From Cyclobacterium jeungdonense (GTDB taxonomy: Bacteria; Bacteroidota; Bacteroidia; Cytophagales; Cyclobacteriaceae), in assembly GCF_010994275.1 (NCBI RefSeq), contig NZ_WMCD01000008.1, positions 186,001 to 250,000 on the forward strand: DNA of 64,000 bases, given 5' to 3'. Each line of letters opens with the position of its first letter. The first letter of the stretch is position 1. Below, piece after piece: positions 9,789 through 20,196 of the stretch. Position numbers and translations under genes: made by a program. Under the pieces are notes generated by a model. The model did no database searches and was not told the DNA's origin. It saw only the letters and a list, made by a program, of their open reading frames with translations.

Positions 9789-12700
9789 TTAAAAATTATA
9801 GCCCAAAGTTACATAGAATCTTGTCTTTTCTATGGTGTAATTTCGAACAGGTCGTGCAGCATCCAGCTTTACGTAATAATTCAATAGAACGGTTCGTATA
9901 CCTGCCCCATAACTTTGCAACCATGGATTATTAAAATTATTTAGTGTAATGACAAATGGCGACCCTTCAGTATTGATTATTTCGGTATTTTGATCGTTTA
10001 CCCTTTCCCAGGGTGCTGCATTGGTCCAGGCAGATCCGGCATCATAAAACCCTACCAATTGAAAGTTCCTGATAAAATTTGAGGTAATATTCCCTCTGGA
10101 GAGGTAAGAAAATAAAGGAATCCTCAATTCGGAACTAAAGGTAATCACATTATTTCCTCTGATTTCATCGTAATCGAAACCTCGCAGATCTACAAACTCC
10201 GCAAACAATAAATTGGAATTTTCCACGCCCGACTCATTTCGGATAGGGGAAACTTCAGGCCTGTTGGTTGGGGGCTGATGAAACTGATTAAATAACCAGT
10301 TATCCATCCCCCCCACCAGGTATTTTTGTGGGTTGTTTCCGAAGAAACTACCCACATAAAGCCTCGTGGCCAGAGTAATATTTTTATGTATTTTCTGATA
10401 ATTACGAATATCCAGGTAGGCATTGGTAAAGGAGCGTTCAGTCATATTGAGCCCCTGGTAATGGACCATTCCGATTTTTCCTTTCAAGCCCTGCTCCATA
10501 TAAAGGCCCAGTTGCCTTGTTTTATCCACCACCAATTCAGCTCTCCCGCCTGCGTAATTGATATCCAGCCTGTTTTGAGGGCCGTCACCTCCTCTGAGTA
10601 TGGAATCCGGATTTAGGTTGAAGTACTGGGTTTTAGCCACAAATGGGGCGAGACTTACCCGGGTACTAACCGACAAGGGGTAAGAAACGCTGATCTCAGA
10701 TTTCGAGAGAACGTATTTTTGGGAGGTGAGATCACCTTCGTCTCTTATAATCGACCTTCTATCAAATCTTCCCCTGAAGTCAAGTCGGTATTTAAGGTAT
10801 TCGTATTCAAAGTACACATCGCTACCGGATTGAAAATCCATAGCGGCCATGATTCCTCCTTTTATCGAATGATTGTCAAGAAGATCGGTCATCCTGCCAT
10901 TTAAGTTAATACCGAAACCTCTTAACGGATCCACGATAAACGAGGTATTCAGACTGGTCGTGATGAACTGAGGGATGTAATTTCTTGGGCCCTGAATCCG
11001 TTTCACCGTGTTTTGCTGCCTGAAGGCATCCAGTATATTACTTCTTCTTTCTGCAGGGGAGGGCTCCTCCTGAAGTCCACGAGATGACTCTTGCCCATAA
11101 AGGTTCGGAATGGTATCAAAGGTATAATTATCGGTATCCAGACCTTCTTCCCGCTCAAACCTGAGCCGGTCTACATTGATGGCAGTGGTTTGGGGTGTTG
11201 TGCTTTCCGGCACGCTGTCCATAAGGACCGGTTCGCTGGCTTCCGGAGCCATCCCTTCCTCCACAGCTCCTCCGATTAGCAAATCTTCCAGATTTACCAC
11301 CGCTGCACTGGAATCCGCTTCGGCTACTTCAGCTGCCTCCGTTTCAGTTTCATTGGTTTCATTTTCAATAGTCCCCACTTGATCTTCCTCGTCAGGACCT
11401 GCCTCATCATCAGTTTCGTCTTCCCGTTGGATTCTCCGGTTGGAGATCCGTTCGTTTAGCATTTTTGCTTGCTCCAACTGTATCCTGGGTGTGCTGGGTG
11501 TAAACTGGTCTAGATTTGGAAAGCTTTCCACAACCAATTTACTTTGACTTCCATCTCTTACGGCATACGCCCACTTATTCGTCTGCAAATCATAATCAAA
11601 AGATTCAACGCTTTTATTGAAAGCAGAAACCTGGCTTGAAATCGAATTCCCTAAACCCAGCCGCATGATATTGGTAATACCGCTTTGTTCGCTAAGATGC
11701 AGAATCATCGCATTATTGAGCTTTTTGGGATGCAGGTTTATGTGGTTCAGGTTTGTCAACCGATTTTCATAGATACTGTCTCCAAGGTTCAGTTGGTAGA
11801 GGTTGTAATAATCCGGTAAATGATGTACATCCATCACACCTGTCATCAGACTATCCGGCAGGTCGGTTTTGTTGGAGGAGTAAATGATGGTGGAATCGTT
11901 CAGATAGATGGGTGTTCGATTATCAAATATGTCGTTTGTGAGTCTTGTGCCCTGCCCACGCATATTCAGCGTATAAATGTCGGTTTTCCCGTTGTTAATA
12001 GCGGAAAGAACCATGGTGCGAGCATCGGGAGCGAAATCCAGATCGAGAATTTGGGTGATATTCCGCAAAAATATTTTATCCTGACTACTTCCATCAATTG
12101 CGCGCATGCGCAATGTGGTAACTCCTCGTTTAAAGGTTGCGATAACCAGATTCAGCGTATCTCTCCAGGCCAGAGCTGGGGTAGTGTAATCTGCTTCCTG
12201 CTCATAGGAGGCGTAACCTCCCTTTAAAATAACCCTTTCCCGATTACTTGAGAGGTTCCTGACTTTCACTTTGTACTTACCTTCCACATTCTGGACGTAA
12301 GCCAGGTGCTTACCATCCGGGCTAAAGCTCAGGCTGGATAGGGCACCATACTTATTTTTAGGAGTAGAAACGACGACATTACTTTCGTTGATATCCTTGA
12401 AGTTTTGGAAAACATCCTTGTTAATCCCGGTGTAAAAATCCCTCCACTCATTCGTAAAATCACGGAACCTTCTTCCCAAGGTGTTGGATATGCTGTTTTC
12501 CTCGTTTCGATTGATTCTACTTAAATTTAGGATGCTGGATATATATCTTCTGCCGTACTTTTCTACAATGTAATTCCAGATAGACTGCCCTACCAGACCA
12601 GCCTCCTTATCTTGTAATTTAAAAAGTTTGGGGTTTTCATTGTCTCGAAGGTAATGCCTGACAAAATCATCCATCTCCCTGCTCCATCCATAGGCCAGGT

Positions 12701-13238
12701 ACCTGGCTGCCCCGTCTATAAACCAATCCGGGAAATTGTTTATCAGATTCGCCTGAAAAGCATCGGAAATACTGGAACCGTACAGCATTTCTTCGATAAT
12801 TATTTTTGATGTCTTGTAAAGTAATTCACTTTTAAAAGACTCCCAGGAACCAGAATAGGCTACTTCCGCAAGCAGCTTGCTGAAAAAAGTTTGACCATCT
12901 ACCGTGTAATTATTGTTATTCAGGTTTAAATTACTTTCCAGCAATTCCTGATTTGAATTGTAAATAAAAATTTTTGGTTTGGTATACGCCACGTAGCCGA
13001 TCGACTGAGTTAATTTATCAAATTCTTCCTCCAAAAAATCGATCGCCATTCTGGCATTGGTCTGCCCGCCGTCGTAGTAATAAACTTCGAAATTATTTGA
13101 TGCGAAAAAGTACCAATCTTTTTCCTTGTGTTGAATCCTGTTTTTCCCAAATCTTTCCTGATCAAATTGAGCCATAAGCGAACCGCCACAGCTACAAAAA
13201 ACCAGTACCCAAATAAGTGCTAGATTTTTAAGTCTCAT
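9789..13238 (-). CDS. TolB-like beta-propeller / outer-membrane barrel protein
   Basis: Exported 1149-residue protein with an N-terminal signal peptide (hydrophobic stretch 4-22, cysteines at 15 and 17 then SLMAQ). Residues about 25-260 resemble a peptidase-MA-like region in which the zinc motif HExxH is absent (IIIEEMLYG in its place). Residues about 290-580 contain WD40/TolB-type repeats such as SFSPDGKHLAYV and DFAPDARTMVLS. A long acidic linker (about 610-740) follows, then a C-terminal region rich in beta strands that ends with an aromatic residue (LGYNF), typical of an outer-membrane barrel. Function unknown; probably an envelope protein. The TolB-like call refers to the propeller only; the Tol-Pal system is not implied. 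Confidence 0.75.
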   Translation of the reverse strand: MRLKNLALIWVLVFCSCGGSLMAQFDQERFGKNRIQHKEKDWYFFASNNFEVYYYDGGQTNARMAIDFLEEEFDKLTQSIGYVAYTKPKIFIYNSNQELLESNLNLNNNNYTVDGQTFFSKLLAEVAYSGSWESFKSELLYKTSKIIIEEMLYGSSISDAFQANLINNFPDWFIDGAARYLAYGWSREMDDFVRHYLRDNENPKLFKLQDKEAGLVGQSIWNYIVEKYGRRYISSILNLSRINRNEENSISNTLGRRFRDFTNEWRDFYTGINKDVFQNFKDINESNVVVSTPKNKYGALSSLSFSPDGKHLAYVQNVEGKYKVKVRNLSSNRERVILKGGYASYEQEADYTTPALAWRDTLNLVIATFKRGVTTLRMRAIDGSSQDKIFLRNITQILDLDFAPDARTMVLSAINNGKTDIYTLNMRGQGTRLTNDIFDNRTPIYLNDSTIIYSSNKTDLPDSLMTGVMDVHHLPDYYNLYQLNLGDSIYENRLTNLNHINLHPKKLNNAMILHLSEQSGITNIMRLGLGNSISSQVSAFNKSVESFDYDLQTNKWAYAVRDGSQSKLVVESFPNLDQFTPSTPRIQLEQAKMLNERISNRRIQREDETDDEAGPDEEDQVGTIENETNETETEAAEVAEADSSAAVVNLEDLLIGGAVEEGMAPEASEPVLMDSVPESTTPQTTAINVDRLRFEREEGLDTDNYTFDTIPNLYGQESSRGLQEEPSPAERRSNILDAFRQQNTVKRIQGPRNYIPQFITTSLNTSFIVDPLRGFGINLNGRMTDLLDNHSIKGGIMAAMDFQSGSDVYFEYEYLKYRLDFRGRFDRRSIIRDEGDLTSQKYVLSKSEISVSYPLSVSTRVSLAPFVAKTQYFNLNPDSILRGGDGPQNRLDINYAGGRAELVVDKTRQLGLYMEQGLKGKIGMVHYQGLNMTERSFTNAYLDIRNYQKIHKNITLATRLYVGSFFGNNPQKYLVGGMDNWLFNQFHQPPTNRPEVSPIRNESGVENSNLLFAEFVDLRGFDYDEIRGNNVITFSSELRIPLFSYLSRGNITSNFIRNFQLVGFYDAGSAWTNAAPWERVNDQNTEIINTEGSPFVITLNNFNNPWLQSYGAGIRTVLLNYYVKLDAARPVRNYTIEKTRFYVTLGYNF

Positions 13239-13268
13239 TTACTTGCCTTCCAATTGTTTGCCAATATC

Positions 13269-14324
13269 TTAAATATACTTAAAAAAACGATTTATGTTCA
13301 CTTCTTTTTGAGGTTCCTTGCCCGAAATTAAATATTCGGTCATTTCTTTACTAAAATAAGGAGCCAGAGATACCCCCTTCGCTCCCAGACCTCCGAATAG
13401 GTAAACGTTCGCTTTCGTAGGATGCCTTCCCAGTACAGGTCTACGGTCCCCCATAGCCGGACGGATCCCTACCTGATGATCAACAATCCCGGTGACCTCT
13501 ATTGGGACGAGTTGACGCAATTTATCCAGAATCTCACGCTTCCCGGAAATAGTTGGTGTCAAGTCTATTTCCCGATTATTATAAGTAGAGCCCACCTTCG
13601 CTATCCCATTTCCCAAATCAATTCTGAAAACCCCTCTGTTGATTATTTCTCGCGATGTAAATTCTTGCCTGACCGTCAATATTTCTCCTTTCACAGGGGT
13701 AAAAGGAACCCATTTGAAAAAGGCACTTTCCTTAGCTCCTATTCCATTACAGAATATCAGTTTTGGTGCATGGATTTCCTGAAACTGCCAATTTCCGGAA
13801 GCCTCTTCTATCAGTTTCTCTTCCGAAAAGCGGCTCTGGATCAAGTCTCCCCTGTTCATCAACCAGGATCTGTATGCTTGAAGCATCTTTTTTATATCCA
13901 GGTACCCGGATGATTTGAGCAACAACCCACCAAAAGGATCACTGACCCCGGGAAAACCCGGCTCCCGGAATACCTCGCCGATATACCGGTCGTATTGAGC
14001 ATCTGCACTTTTTGCCACCCACTCGTTTTGCTCCTCGTAGGAAATAAATGGCCGATAGATGCCGGTGGGATGCAGAAAGTTTTGGTTTAAAACGATTTCC
14101 AATTCTTTGTAAAACGTTTCTATCTCATCAAACAATATATCAGCCTGCCATGTTTTTACCATTTTTCTACCGGTAATGGGATTATATAGTCCGGCAGCGA
14201 CTTTGCTGCTACTCGTAGGGCTACCATCGTCCACCAGGCATACCTTAAACCCTGCCTTTATCAGGCGGTAAGATAAAATACTGCCAGCCAAACCCTGACC
14301 AATTAGTAAAAAATCAACTTCCAT
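13269..14324 (-). CDS. FAD-dependent oxidoreductase (DAO family)
   Basis: 351-residue soluble flavoprotein. The Rossmann motif DFLLIGQGLAGS at the N terminus binds the FAD ADP moiety; LVDDGSP follows as the second strand with its acidic end. SSKVAAGLYNPITGRK, GIRPAMGDRRPVLGRHP and FGGLGAKGVSLAPY match the D-amino-acid-oxidase/glycine-oxidase fold and the C-terminal half of MnmC. The exact substrate cannot be read from the sequence. It lies 30 nt upstream of the TolB-like gene on the same strand and is divergent from the MBL operon, with 56 nt between. Confidence 0.85.
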   Translation of the reverse strand: MEVDFLLIGQGLAGSILSYRLIKAGFKVCLVDDGSPTSSSKVAAGLYNPITGRKMVKTWQADILFDEIETFYKELEIVLNQNFLHPTGIYRPFISYEEQNEWVAKSADAQYDRYIGEVFREPGFPGVSDPFGGLLLKSSGYLDIKKMLQAYRSWLMNRGDLIQSRFSEEKLIEEASGNWQFQEIHAPKLIFCNGIGAKESAFFKWVPFTPVKGEILTVRQEFTSREIINRGVFRIDLGNGIAKVGSTYNNREIDLTPTISGKREILDKLRQLVPIEVTGIVDHQVGIRPAMGDRRPVLGRHPTKANVYLFGGLGAKGVSLAPYFSKEMTEYLISGKEPQKEVNINRFFKYI

Positions 14325-14380
14325 AGTCTAAATTAACTCATTCTTTGTTATTTTGAACTTGAATTTCAAACCATTTTATT

Positions 14381-15034
14381 ATGTTACAGATTAAGTCATT
14401 CACATTCAACCCTTTTGCAGAAAACACCTTCGTGGTTTACGATGAAAGTAAGGAAGCATTGATCATTGATCCGGGATGTTATGAAAAACAAGAAAAAGGG
14501 GAATTGTTTGACTTTATTTCCAAAAATGGTTTGACACCCGTCAAATTACTGAATACCCACTGTCACATTGACCATGTACTGGGCAATGCCTTTATTAAAA
14601 GTACCTATGACATTCCACTATGGTATCATCAGGAAGAAGAGGCAATACTAAAGGCGGTTAGCAGTTACGCTCCAAATTACGGGTTTGCCCAATATCAGGA
14701 AAGTAAAGCAGACCATTACATTCGGGAAGGCGAGTATATCAAGTTTGGGAATTCCCAATTGCTTTCTCTTTGGGTCCCCGGGCACTCTCCGGGTCATTTG
14801 GTGTTTTATCACCAGGAGTCGGCAACCTGTATCGGAGGTGATGCGCTTTTTAAGGGAAGTATTGGACGTACCGATCTCCCCGGAGGTCATCACGAAACAC
14901 TTATTAAAGCCATCAGGGAAAAACTCTTTGCCCTGCCGGATGAAGTAGTCGTATATCCCGGTCACGGTCCCAAAACAACCATTGGAGAAGAAAAGGAAAC
15001 CAATCCATTCGTAGGCAAAACAGCATCCTCTTGA
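14381..15034 (+). CDS. MBL-fold metallo-hydrolase (glyoxalase II-like)
   Basis: Zinc hydrolase of the metallo-beta-lactamase fold, 217 residues, cytoplasmic. The metal motif THCHIDH supplies His60, His62, Asp64 and His65. Further ligands are in VPGHSPGHL, GGDALF and VYPGHGPKT. The pattern is that of glyoxalase II-like thioesterases, but the substrate is not determined. It is the first gene of an operon: its TGA overlaps the TTG start of pssA (TTGA), which suggests translational coupling. Confidence 0.92.
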   Translation: MLQIKSFTFNPFAENTFVVYDESKEALIIDPGCYEKQEKGELFDFISKNGLTPVKLLNTHCHIDHVLGNAFIKSTYDIPLWYHQEEEAILKAVSSYAPNYGFAQYQESKADHYIREGEYIKFGNSQLLSLWVPGHSPGHLVFYHQESATCIGGDALFKGSIGRTDLPGGHHETLIKAIREKLFALPDEVVVYPGHGPKTTIGEEKETNPFVGKTASS

Positions 15035-15735
15035 AGCTAACCAAACACATCCCGAACCTGATCACTTGTCTGAATCTTTTAGCAGGAATGGTGGGGATCC
15101 ATTACGTCATGGTGAACGGGGCTGTTTATGGTTTTTATTTTATTTTGGCAGCAGCCATTTTTGATTTTTTCGATGGTTTCGCTGCGCGAATGCTTGCCGT
15201 ACATAGTGAGATTGGCAAACAACTGGACTCGCTGGCCGATCTGGTTACCTTTGGAGTACTACCTTCATTTATCGTCTTTTTGCTGATCCAATCATCCGAA
15301 GGACCGGCATATTTACCTTACATTGGCTTTTTGATAGGGATCCAGTCTGCCTTACGGCTTGCCAAATTCAATATTGACGAGCGACAAACCGATCGGTTTA
15401 TAGGTTTGCCCACACCGGCTAATGCCTTGTTTTTTTCAACCCTTCCTTTGATGGGCCAAGAAATGGAAATTTTAGCAGGAATCTGGAACAATCCGTGGGT
15501 ACTTTCAGCCTTAACGCTTATTTTTTCGTTCCTATTGACTGCGGAACTACCCTTGTTGGCATTGAAGTTCAAGCATTTTGGTTGGAAAAAAAACGAATCC
15601 CGCTACCTCATGCTGTTAATTTCATTGGCAGGAATTTTAATTTGGGGATGGGCAGGCATTCCCATAGCGGTAGTTTCTTATATTTTCCTGTCCATGATCA
15701 GCAATCGACTGGAAAAAAATGAAGGGGAAACATAA
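15031..15735 (+). CDS. pssA: CDP-diacylglycerol--serine O-phosphatidyltransferase
   Basis: Makes phosphatidylserine, precursor of phosphatidylethanolamine, from CDP-diacylglycerol and serine at the inner membrane. The CDP-alcohol phosphotransferase signature is complete: D45xxDG(49)xxAR(53)x8G62xxxD66xxxD70. Several membrane helices follow. The start is TTG at 15031 inside the TTGA overlap with the preceding gene; N-terminal KHIPNLIT is conserved in PssA, so a later ATG start is unlikely. The 3' end overlaps porU by 17 nt. No psd gene is visible nearby. Exact head-group specificity is inferred from the family. Confidence 0.9.
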   Translation: MKLTKHIPNLITCLNLLAGMVGIHYVMVNGAVYGFYFILAAAIFDFFDGFAARMLAVHSEIGKQLDSLADLVTFGVLPSFIVFLLIQSSEGPAYLPYIGFLIGIQSALRLAKFNIDERQTDRFIGLPTPANALFFSTLPLMGQEMEILAGIWNNPWVLSALTLIFSFLLTAELPLLALKFKHFGWKKNESRYLMLLISLAGILIWGWAGIPIAVVSYIFLSMISNRLEKNEGET

Positions 15736-18700
15736 CTTTTCCATGGACATGAGTAGGGGCTTGATGGTGGGATTATTTTTAATGCTGGCCGCTCCGATTT
15801 TCCCCCAGCAACAGTTTAAAATCCCCATTGTTTCCGAAGGCATTTACCGGCTTTCCCAGGATCAGGCCAATGCCTGGGGTTTGGGTAATCTGGACGAAAT
15901 TTCCCTATACGGTGAAGACGGAGCCTTAACCCAAAAGCTGGATAGCAGTCTGTTTTACTCGAAAGAAGTGCCTCAAAAAAAGATTGGCGACAATCTCTAT
16001 TTCTTTCTTAGCCAGCCCGATCGGGTGAATCTGCAAAACGGCGAGGCCCAATTAGAGACCCATCCCTACACTGATAGCTTGTTCTACCTGATCCGGACCG
16101 GAATGGCCCCGAAGAATCCTGTCCGAAATGTTTCCGAAAAAGAGGTATATCCTCTGCAACAGTCCTGGAATGGATCCCTAATTCAATTCCATAGTTTTAA
16201 ATCGGAGGAATATAACCTCTTGACTTCGGGAAGGTCCTGGTACGGTCTGCGTACATTTAATAACGGCACTCAAACCATCACGCTTCCACTCCCAGAGACC
16301 TTACCGGATGGACAGGTATTCATTCGTGCCCGGATGATGGCCCAATCCTTTAGCGAAAGCCAATTTCGGTTCAGCTCCCATGGTGAAACATTAGGCGAAC
16401 TATTGATCCCCTCTATCCCCGACAGTCGCTACGCTGTCAAAGGCAAGGAAGCTTTATTTGAATCAATATTGCCAGTTGCAGAAACAAACGGAAACTTCTC
16501 CATACGCTTTGCCTATACTACCTCAAACCCAAACGGAGCAGGCTACCTGAAAGACCTACTGGTTGGCTTTCCCTATGCGCCCTCTGCCCTACCTGCTGGT
16601 GTTTTCTACAACCTGTCTGAAAATGCCACCTTGATTTCCGAAAATCTGCACACCGTTTGGGATGTCAGTGACTTTCATCGTGTAAAATCACTCGGATCGA
16701 ATCAGTCCATCACCACCTCTGCCAAAAAACTAGTGGTTTTTGACCCTGAGCAGGTTCCCGAAATTCCTAAACCTATAGCTATCTCTTCGCCTACCGGGTT
16801 ACCTTCCGGCTTTCCTGAGTTGATCATTGTAACCGCCCCCTCGCTTCTTTCCCAGGCAGAAAGGCTGGCCCAATTTAAAAATACTCAAGGGATTGCAACT
16901 ACAGTGGTGGTAACCCAGGCTATTTACGATAGCTTCGGCTATGGGAATCCGGACGTAACCAGCATCCGTAACTTCCTGGCCATTCAGTGGCAGCTGGGGA
17001 AAAACCTCAAATACGTCCTTTTCTTTGGAAAGGGAAGTTTTGATTATAAGCAAAAATTAGGAGGACGACCCAACCTGGTTCCCACCTACAGTTCAAGAAG
17101 CAGTCTGGATCCACTGACTACTTTTGGTTCAGATGATTACTTTGGATTTCTGGCAATGGGTAAAGGTCATTGGGAGGAATCCAATGCGGGGGACCACGAA
17201 TTGGACATAGGAGTAGGCAGAATACCCGCCATCAGCCCTGGAGAAGCGGCAATAGCCGTGGACAAGATCATTCAGTACAGCGAAGCTACCGCAGGCCCCT
17301 GGAAAAGAAAACTGCTGTTTGTCGCCGACGACGGGGACCAAAACATTCACTTACGAGATGCTGAAAGGCACGCAGCCTATTTGCATAAAACCCATCCCGA
17401 ATTTGAGCTTAGAAAATTATACCTGGATGTTTTTGAACAGGATCCATCCGAACCAACCGTACCTGAAGCAAAAAACAAGTTGGAAGAAGAGATTAACTCC
17501 GGGCTGTTAATGGTTAATTACGTAGGTCATGGCAATGAACTAACCTGGGCGGCCGAGCAGATTTTTACGGTACCCGACATTGATGACTGGGCCGAAAACA
17601 GGCGTTACCCCATTTTTGTCACCGCCACCTGTGAATTTGGAAGGCACGACAGCCCCTTCTTACGGTCAGGTGCAGAAGAATTGCTGTTTGCCAAAAACAA
17701 AGGGGCTATTGCTGTATTATCTACCGGAAGACCGGTATTCAGCAGTGTCAATTTTACCTTAAACAAAGCCTTCATTGAAGCGGTCTTTGATGCCGGAGGA
17801 ACCTTAACCTTAGGAGAGATTTTCAAAAAAACCAAAAATGAAAGCCTTTCCGGATCGTTAAACCGAAATTTCTCCCTTTTGGGCGACCCATCCTTACGAT
17901 TGACAATTCCGGAATTGGAAGCGATGACTACTTCCCTGAAAAACCTCCAAAGCGGATTGGAAACAGACACGCTTTCCGGGCTTCAACGCATACAATACCA
18001 TGGAGAAATACAGGACCCTCTTACCGGAGCCCTGATTTCAAGCTTTGACGGAACGTATGAAATTCGTATCGAAAATGAACCGGAATCTGTAGAAACAGTA
18101 GGAAATGAAAGCCCGGTTACCACCTTTCTGGATTACCATCAACCTTTATTTCGGGGTACAGGAAGGGTTAGAGCCGGGCAATTTGAAGGGGAACTTCTTT
18201 TGGGAAATAGGGGATTGAGTGAAGAAGCTGTTACCGGAAAAATCAAGCTTTACGCAATGGATAACCAGCGGTCGCGGGAGGCCTTTGGTGGATCCGAGAT
18301 TCCGATACAATCCGGAAACAGCGGAGTGGGTCCGGATAACAGCGGTCCGGAAATGGAGGTGTTTGTATTTGACAGCCTGGAAACACGGCAGCTTATACCT
18401 ACTGCACAAAGTCCTATCTGGATATTTCTAACTGATGAATCCGGTATTGATTCGGGTAATCCGGAAAGCATCACCGTAAAACTCAATGAAAAAAACCCGG
18501 TTTCTATCACGGATTATTATACAGCCAGGTCGGGAAATTACCGGCAAGGATACCTTAAGTTTCTCATGCAGGACCTGATGGAAGGCACGAATATCCTGGA
18601 GATTAAAGCAACTGACCTCTTGGGAAATACCTCCACAACCACCCTTCAGTTAAGAGTGGAAGGCAGTCTTAAGTTCCTGGTGGAAACCGTACGCTCCTTC

Positions 18701-18982
18701 CCCAACCCGGCTTCGAATGAGGTGCATTTTTTCATTTCCCACAATCGTCCGGGAGAAAATTTACTTTTGAACTTAAGCATATTTTCTTTGTCAGGAAGTG
18801 AAATATTTTCATTGCAGCGGCGTTTTCCAAAAGCCGAACGGTTTTTAACAGACATTCAATGGATATTTTTACAAAGCAAAACCAAATATCCGGCAAAAGG
18901 AACTTATCTTTACCAAATAGAACTCTTTTCTGAAGAAGACGGCACTTCAGGAAGAAAAGGAGGCAAAATTATTATTCAATGA
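15719..18982 (+). CDS. porU: type IX secretion system sortase PorU
   Basis: Gingipain-family (C25) cysteine protease at the cell surface that removes the C-terminal sorting domain of T9SS cargo and attaches cargo to lipopolysaccharide. 1087 residues. An N-terminal signal peptide is seen (hydrophobic residues about 15-27, then FPQQ). The catalytic pair is visible: His604 in VNYVGHGNELTWA and Cys638 in FVTATCEFGRHDSP. The last 100 residues look like a sorting-type domain (SFPNPASNEVHFF). It overlaps pssA by 17 nt and porV by 4 nt (ATGA), so PorU and its partner PorV are translationally coupled, consistent with their joint membership of the attachment complex. Confidence 0.95.
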   Translation: MKGKHNFSMDMSRGLMVGLFLMLAAPIFPQQQFKIPIVSEGIYRLSQDQANAWGLGNLDEISLYGEDGALTQKLDSSLFYSKEVPQKKIGDNLYFFLSQPDRVNLQNGEAQLETHPYTDSLFYLIRTGMAPKNPVRNVSEKEVYPLQQSWNGSLIQFHSFKSEEYNLLTSGRSWYGLRTFNNGTQTITLPLPETLPDGQVFIRARMMAQSFSESQFRFSSHGETLGELLIPSIPDSRYAVKGKEALFESILPVAETNGNFSIRFAYTTSNPNGAGYLKDLLVGFPYAPSALPAGVFYNLSENATLISENLHTVWDVSDFHRVKSLGSNQSITTSAKKLVVFDPEQVPEIPKPIAISSPTGLPSGFPELIIVTAPSLLSQAERLAQFKNTQGIATTVVVTQAIYDSFGYGNPDVTSIRNFLAIQWQLGKNLKYVLFFGKGSFDYKQKLGGRPNLVPTYSSRSSLDPLTTFGSDDYFGFLAMGKGHWEESNAGDHELDIGVGRIPAISPGEAAIAVDKIIQYSEATAGPWKRKLLFVADDGDQNIHLRDAERHAAYLHKTHPEFELRKLYLDVFEQDPSEPTVPEAKNKLEEEINSGLLMVNYVGHGNELTWAAEQIFTVPDIDDWAENRRYPIFVTATCEFGRHDSPFLRSGAEELLFAKNKGAIAVLSTGRPVFSSVNFTLNKAFIEAVFDAGGTLTLGEIFKKTKNESLSGSLNRNFSLLGDPSLRLTIPELEAMTTSLKNLQSGLETDTLSGLQRIQYHGEIQDPLTGALISSFDGTYEIRIENEPESVETVGNESPVTTFLDYHQPLFRGTGRVRAGQFEGELLLGNRGLSEEAVTGKIKLYAMDNQRSREAFGGSEIPIQSGNSGVGPDNSGPEMEVFVFDSLETRQLIPTAQSPIWIFLTDESGIDSGNPESITVKLNEKNPVSITDYYTARSGNYRQGYLKFLMQDLMEGTNILEIKATDLLGNTSTTTLQLRVEGSLKFLVETVRSFPNPASNEVHFFISHNRPGENLLLNLSIFSLSGSEIFSLQRRFPKAERFLTDIQWIFLQSKTKYPAKGTYLYQIELFSEEDGTSGRKGGKIIIQ

Positions 18983-20196
18983 AATTGATAAAAAACATTC
19001 TTCAACTCTCACTTTTTTTTGTGGCGTTCATCGCTTTTCAGGTAGATAGCCATGCACAACTTTCCATACCACAGCTATCCGGGCAGGATGTCGATAGGCG
19101 TGTAATCATTACCGCAGTACCCTTTCTCAATTTTGCCCCGGACAGCAGGCATTCAGGTATGGGAGATGTGGGGGTGGCCACCTCTCCTGATGCCAACTCT
19201 GCCCATTGGAATGCGGGCAAGCTTGCATTCATCGAAGATGACATGGGGTTTTCGTTGTCCTATTCTCCCTGGCTGGGGCGTTTAGTCCCTGACATGTCGC
19301 TGAACTACCTGACTGGTTACAAGCGGATAGATAATGTTTCGGCATTTGGTTTGGATTTGAGGTATTTTAATATGGGCGATATCCAATTGACGGATACCAG
19401 AGGAAATCCGCTGGGGGATTTCAGCCCCCGGGACATCGCAATAGGAGGAACCTACTCCCGAAAGCTATCGGATAATCTTTCCCTTGGTATCAGCGCGCGA
19501 TTCATCCATTCTAATCTTTCGGGTAATTTAAGCTCTGCCGGTGGAAACGAAAGCAGACCCGGAGTAAGCATAGGCACGGATGTGGGGATCTACCACACTT
19601 CGGAAATAATCCTTTCGGATAAAGAGGCCAATCTTTCCTGGGGAATTAACCTCTCGAATATAGGCCCGAAAATCACTTATAACAGTGCCGAGGACCTGGA
19701 TTACCTGCCTACCAACCTGAAGTTCGGATCGGCTTTGCAGATTCCTATGGACGAACTGAATACCATCACCTTTGCCCTGGATTTTAATAAAATGTTGGTT
19801 CCTACCCCTCCATTGTATGAGGTGGATGAAAACGGGCAATTGGTATTGGACCCCAATACCAACGAGCCGGTTATTGAGGCTGGAAAGGATCCAACCCGGC
19901 CTTTAATCAGCGGTATGTTCGGATCACCGTTTGATGCCCCGGATGGGTTTCGGGAAGAAATCCAGGAAGTAATGGTTTCTTTCGGCACGGAATATTCCTA
20001 CGACGATAAATTTGCTTTGCGTGCCGGCTATTTCTATGAAAACCCTAAAAAAGGTGGCCGCAGGTATTTTACCATGGGCGTGGGGTTTAAATTCAACCGT
20101 CTTGGGTTTGATTTTTCCTACCTCGTCCCACAGGTACAAAATCATCCATTGGCAGAAACCCTGAGGTTCACACTATTATATAACGTTCCAAGATGA
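18979..20196 (+). CDS. porV: type IX secretion system outer-membrane protein PorV (LptO)
   Basis: FadL-like 14-stranded barrel that receives T9SS cargo from SprA and delivers it to the PorU attachment complex. 405 residues, with a clear signal peptide (KLIKNILQLSLFFVAFIAF, cleavage probably after SHA). The region after the signal contains FLNFAPDSRHSGMGDVGVAT and DANSAHWNAGKLAF, typical of PorV/PorQ proteins. Its ATG overlaps the porU TGA, and its TGA overlaps the next ATG, so translation is coupled on both sides. Confidence 0.95.
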   Translation: MKLIKNILQLSLFFVAFIAFQVDSHAQLSIPQLSGQDVDRRVIITAVPFLNFAPDSRHSGMGDVGVATSPDANSAHWNAGKLAFIEDDMGFSLSYSPWLGRLVPDMSLNYLTGYKRIDNVSAFGLDLRYFNMGDIQLTDTRGNPLGDFSPRDIAIGGTYSRKLSDNLSLGISARFIHSNLSGNLSSAGGNESRPGVSIGTDVGIYHTSEIILSDKEANLSWGINLSNIGPKITYNSAEDLDYLPTNLKFGSALQIPMDELNTITFALDFNKMLVPTPPLYEVDENGQLVLDPNTNEPVIEAGKDPTRPLISGMFGSPFDAPDGFREEIQEVMVSFGTEYSYDDKFALRAGYFYENPKKGGRRYFTMGVGFKFNRLGFDFSYLVPQVQNHPLAETLRFTLLYNVPR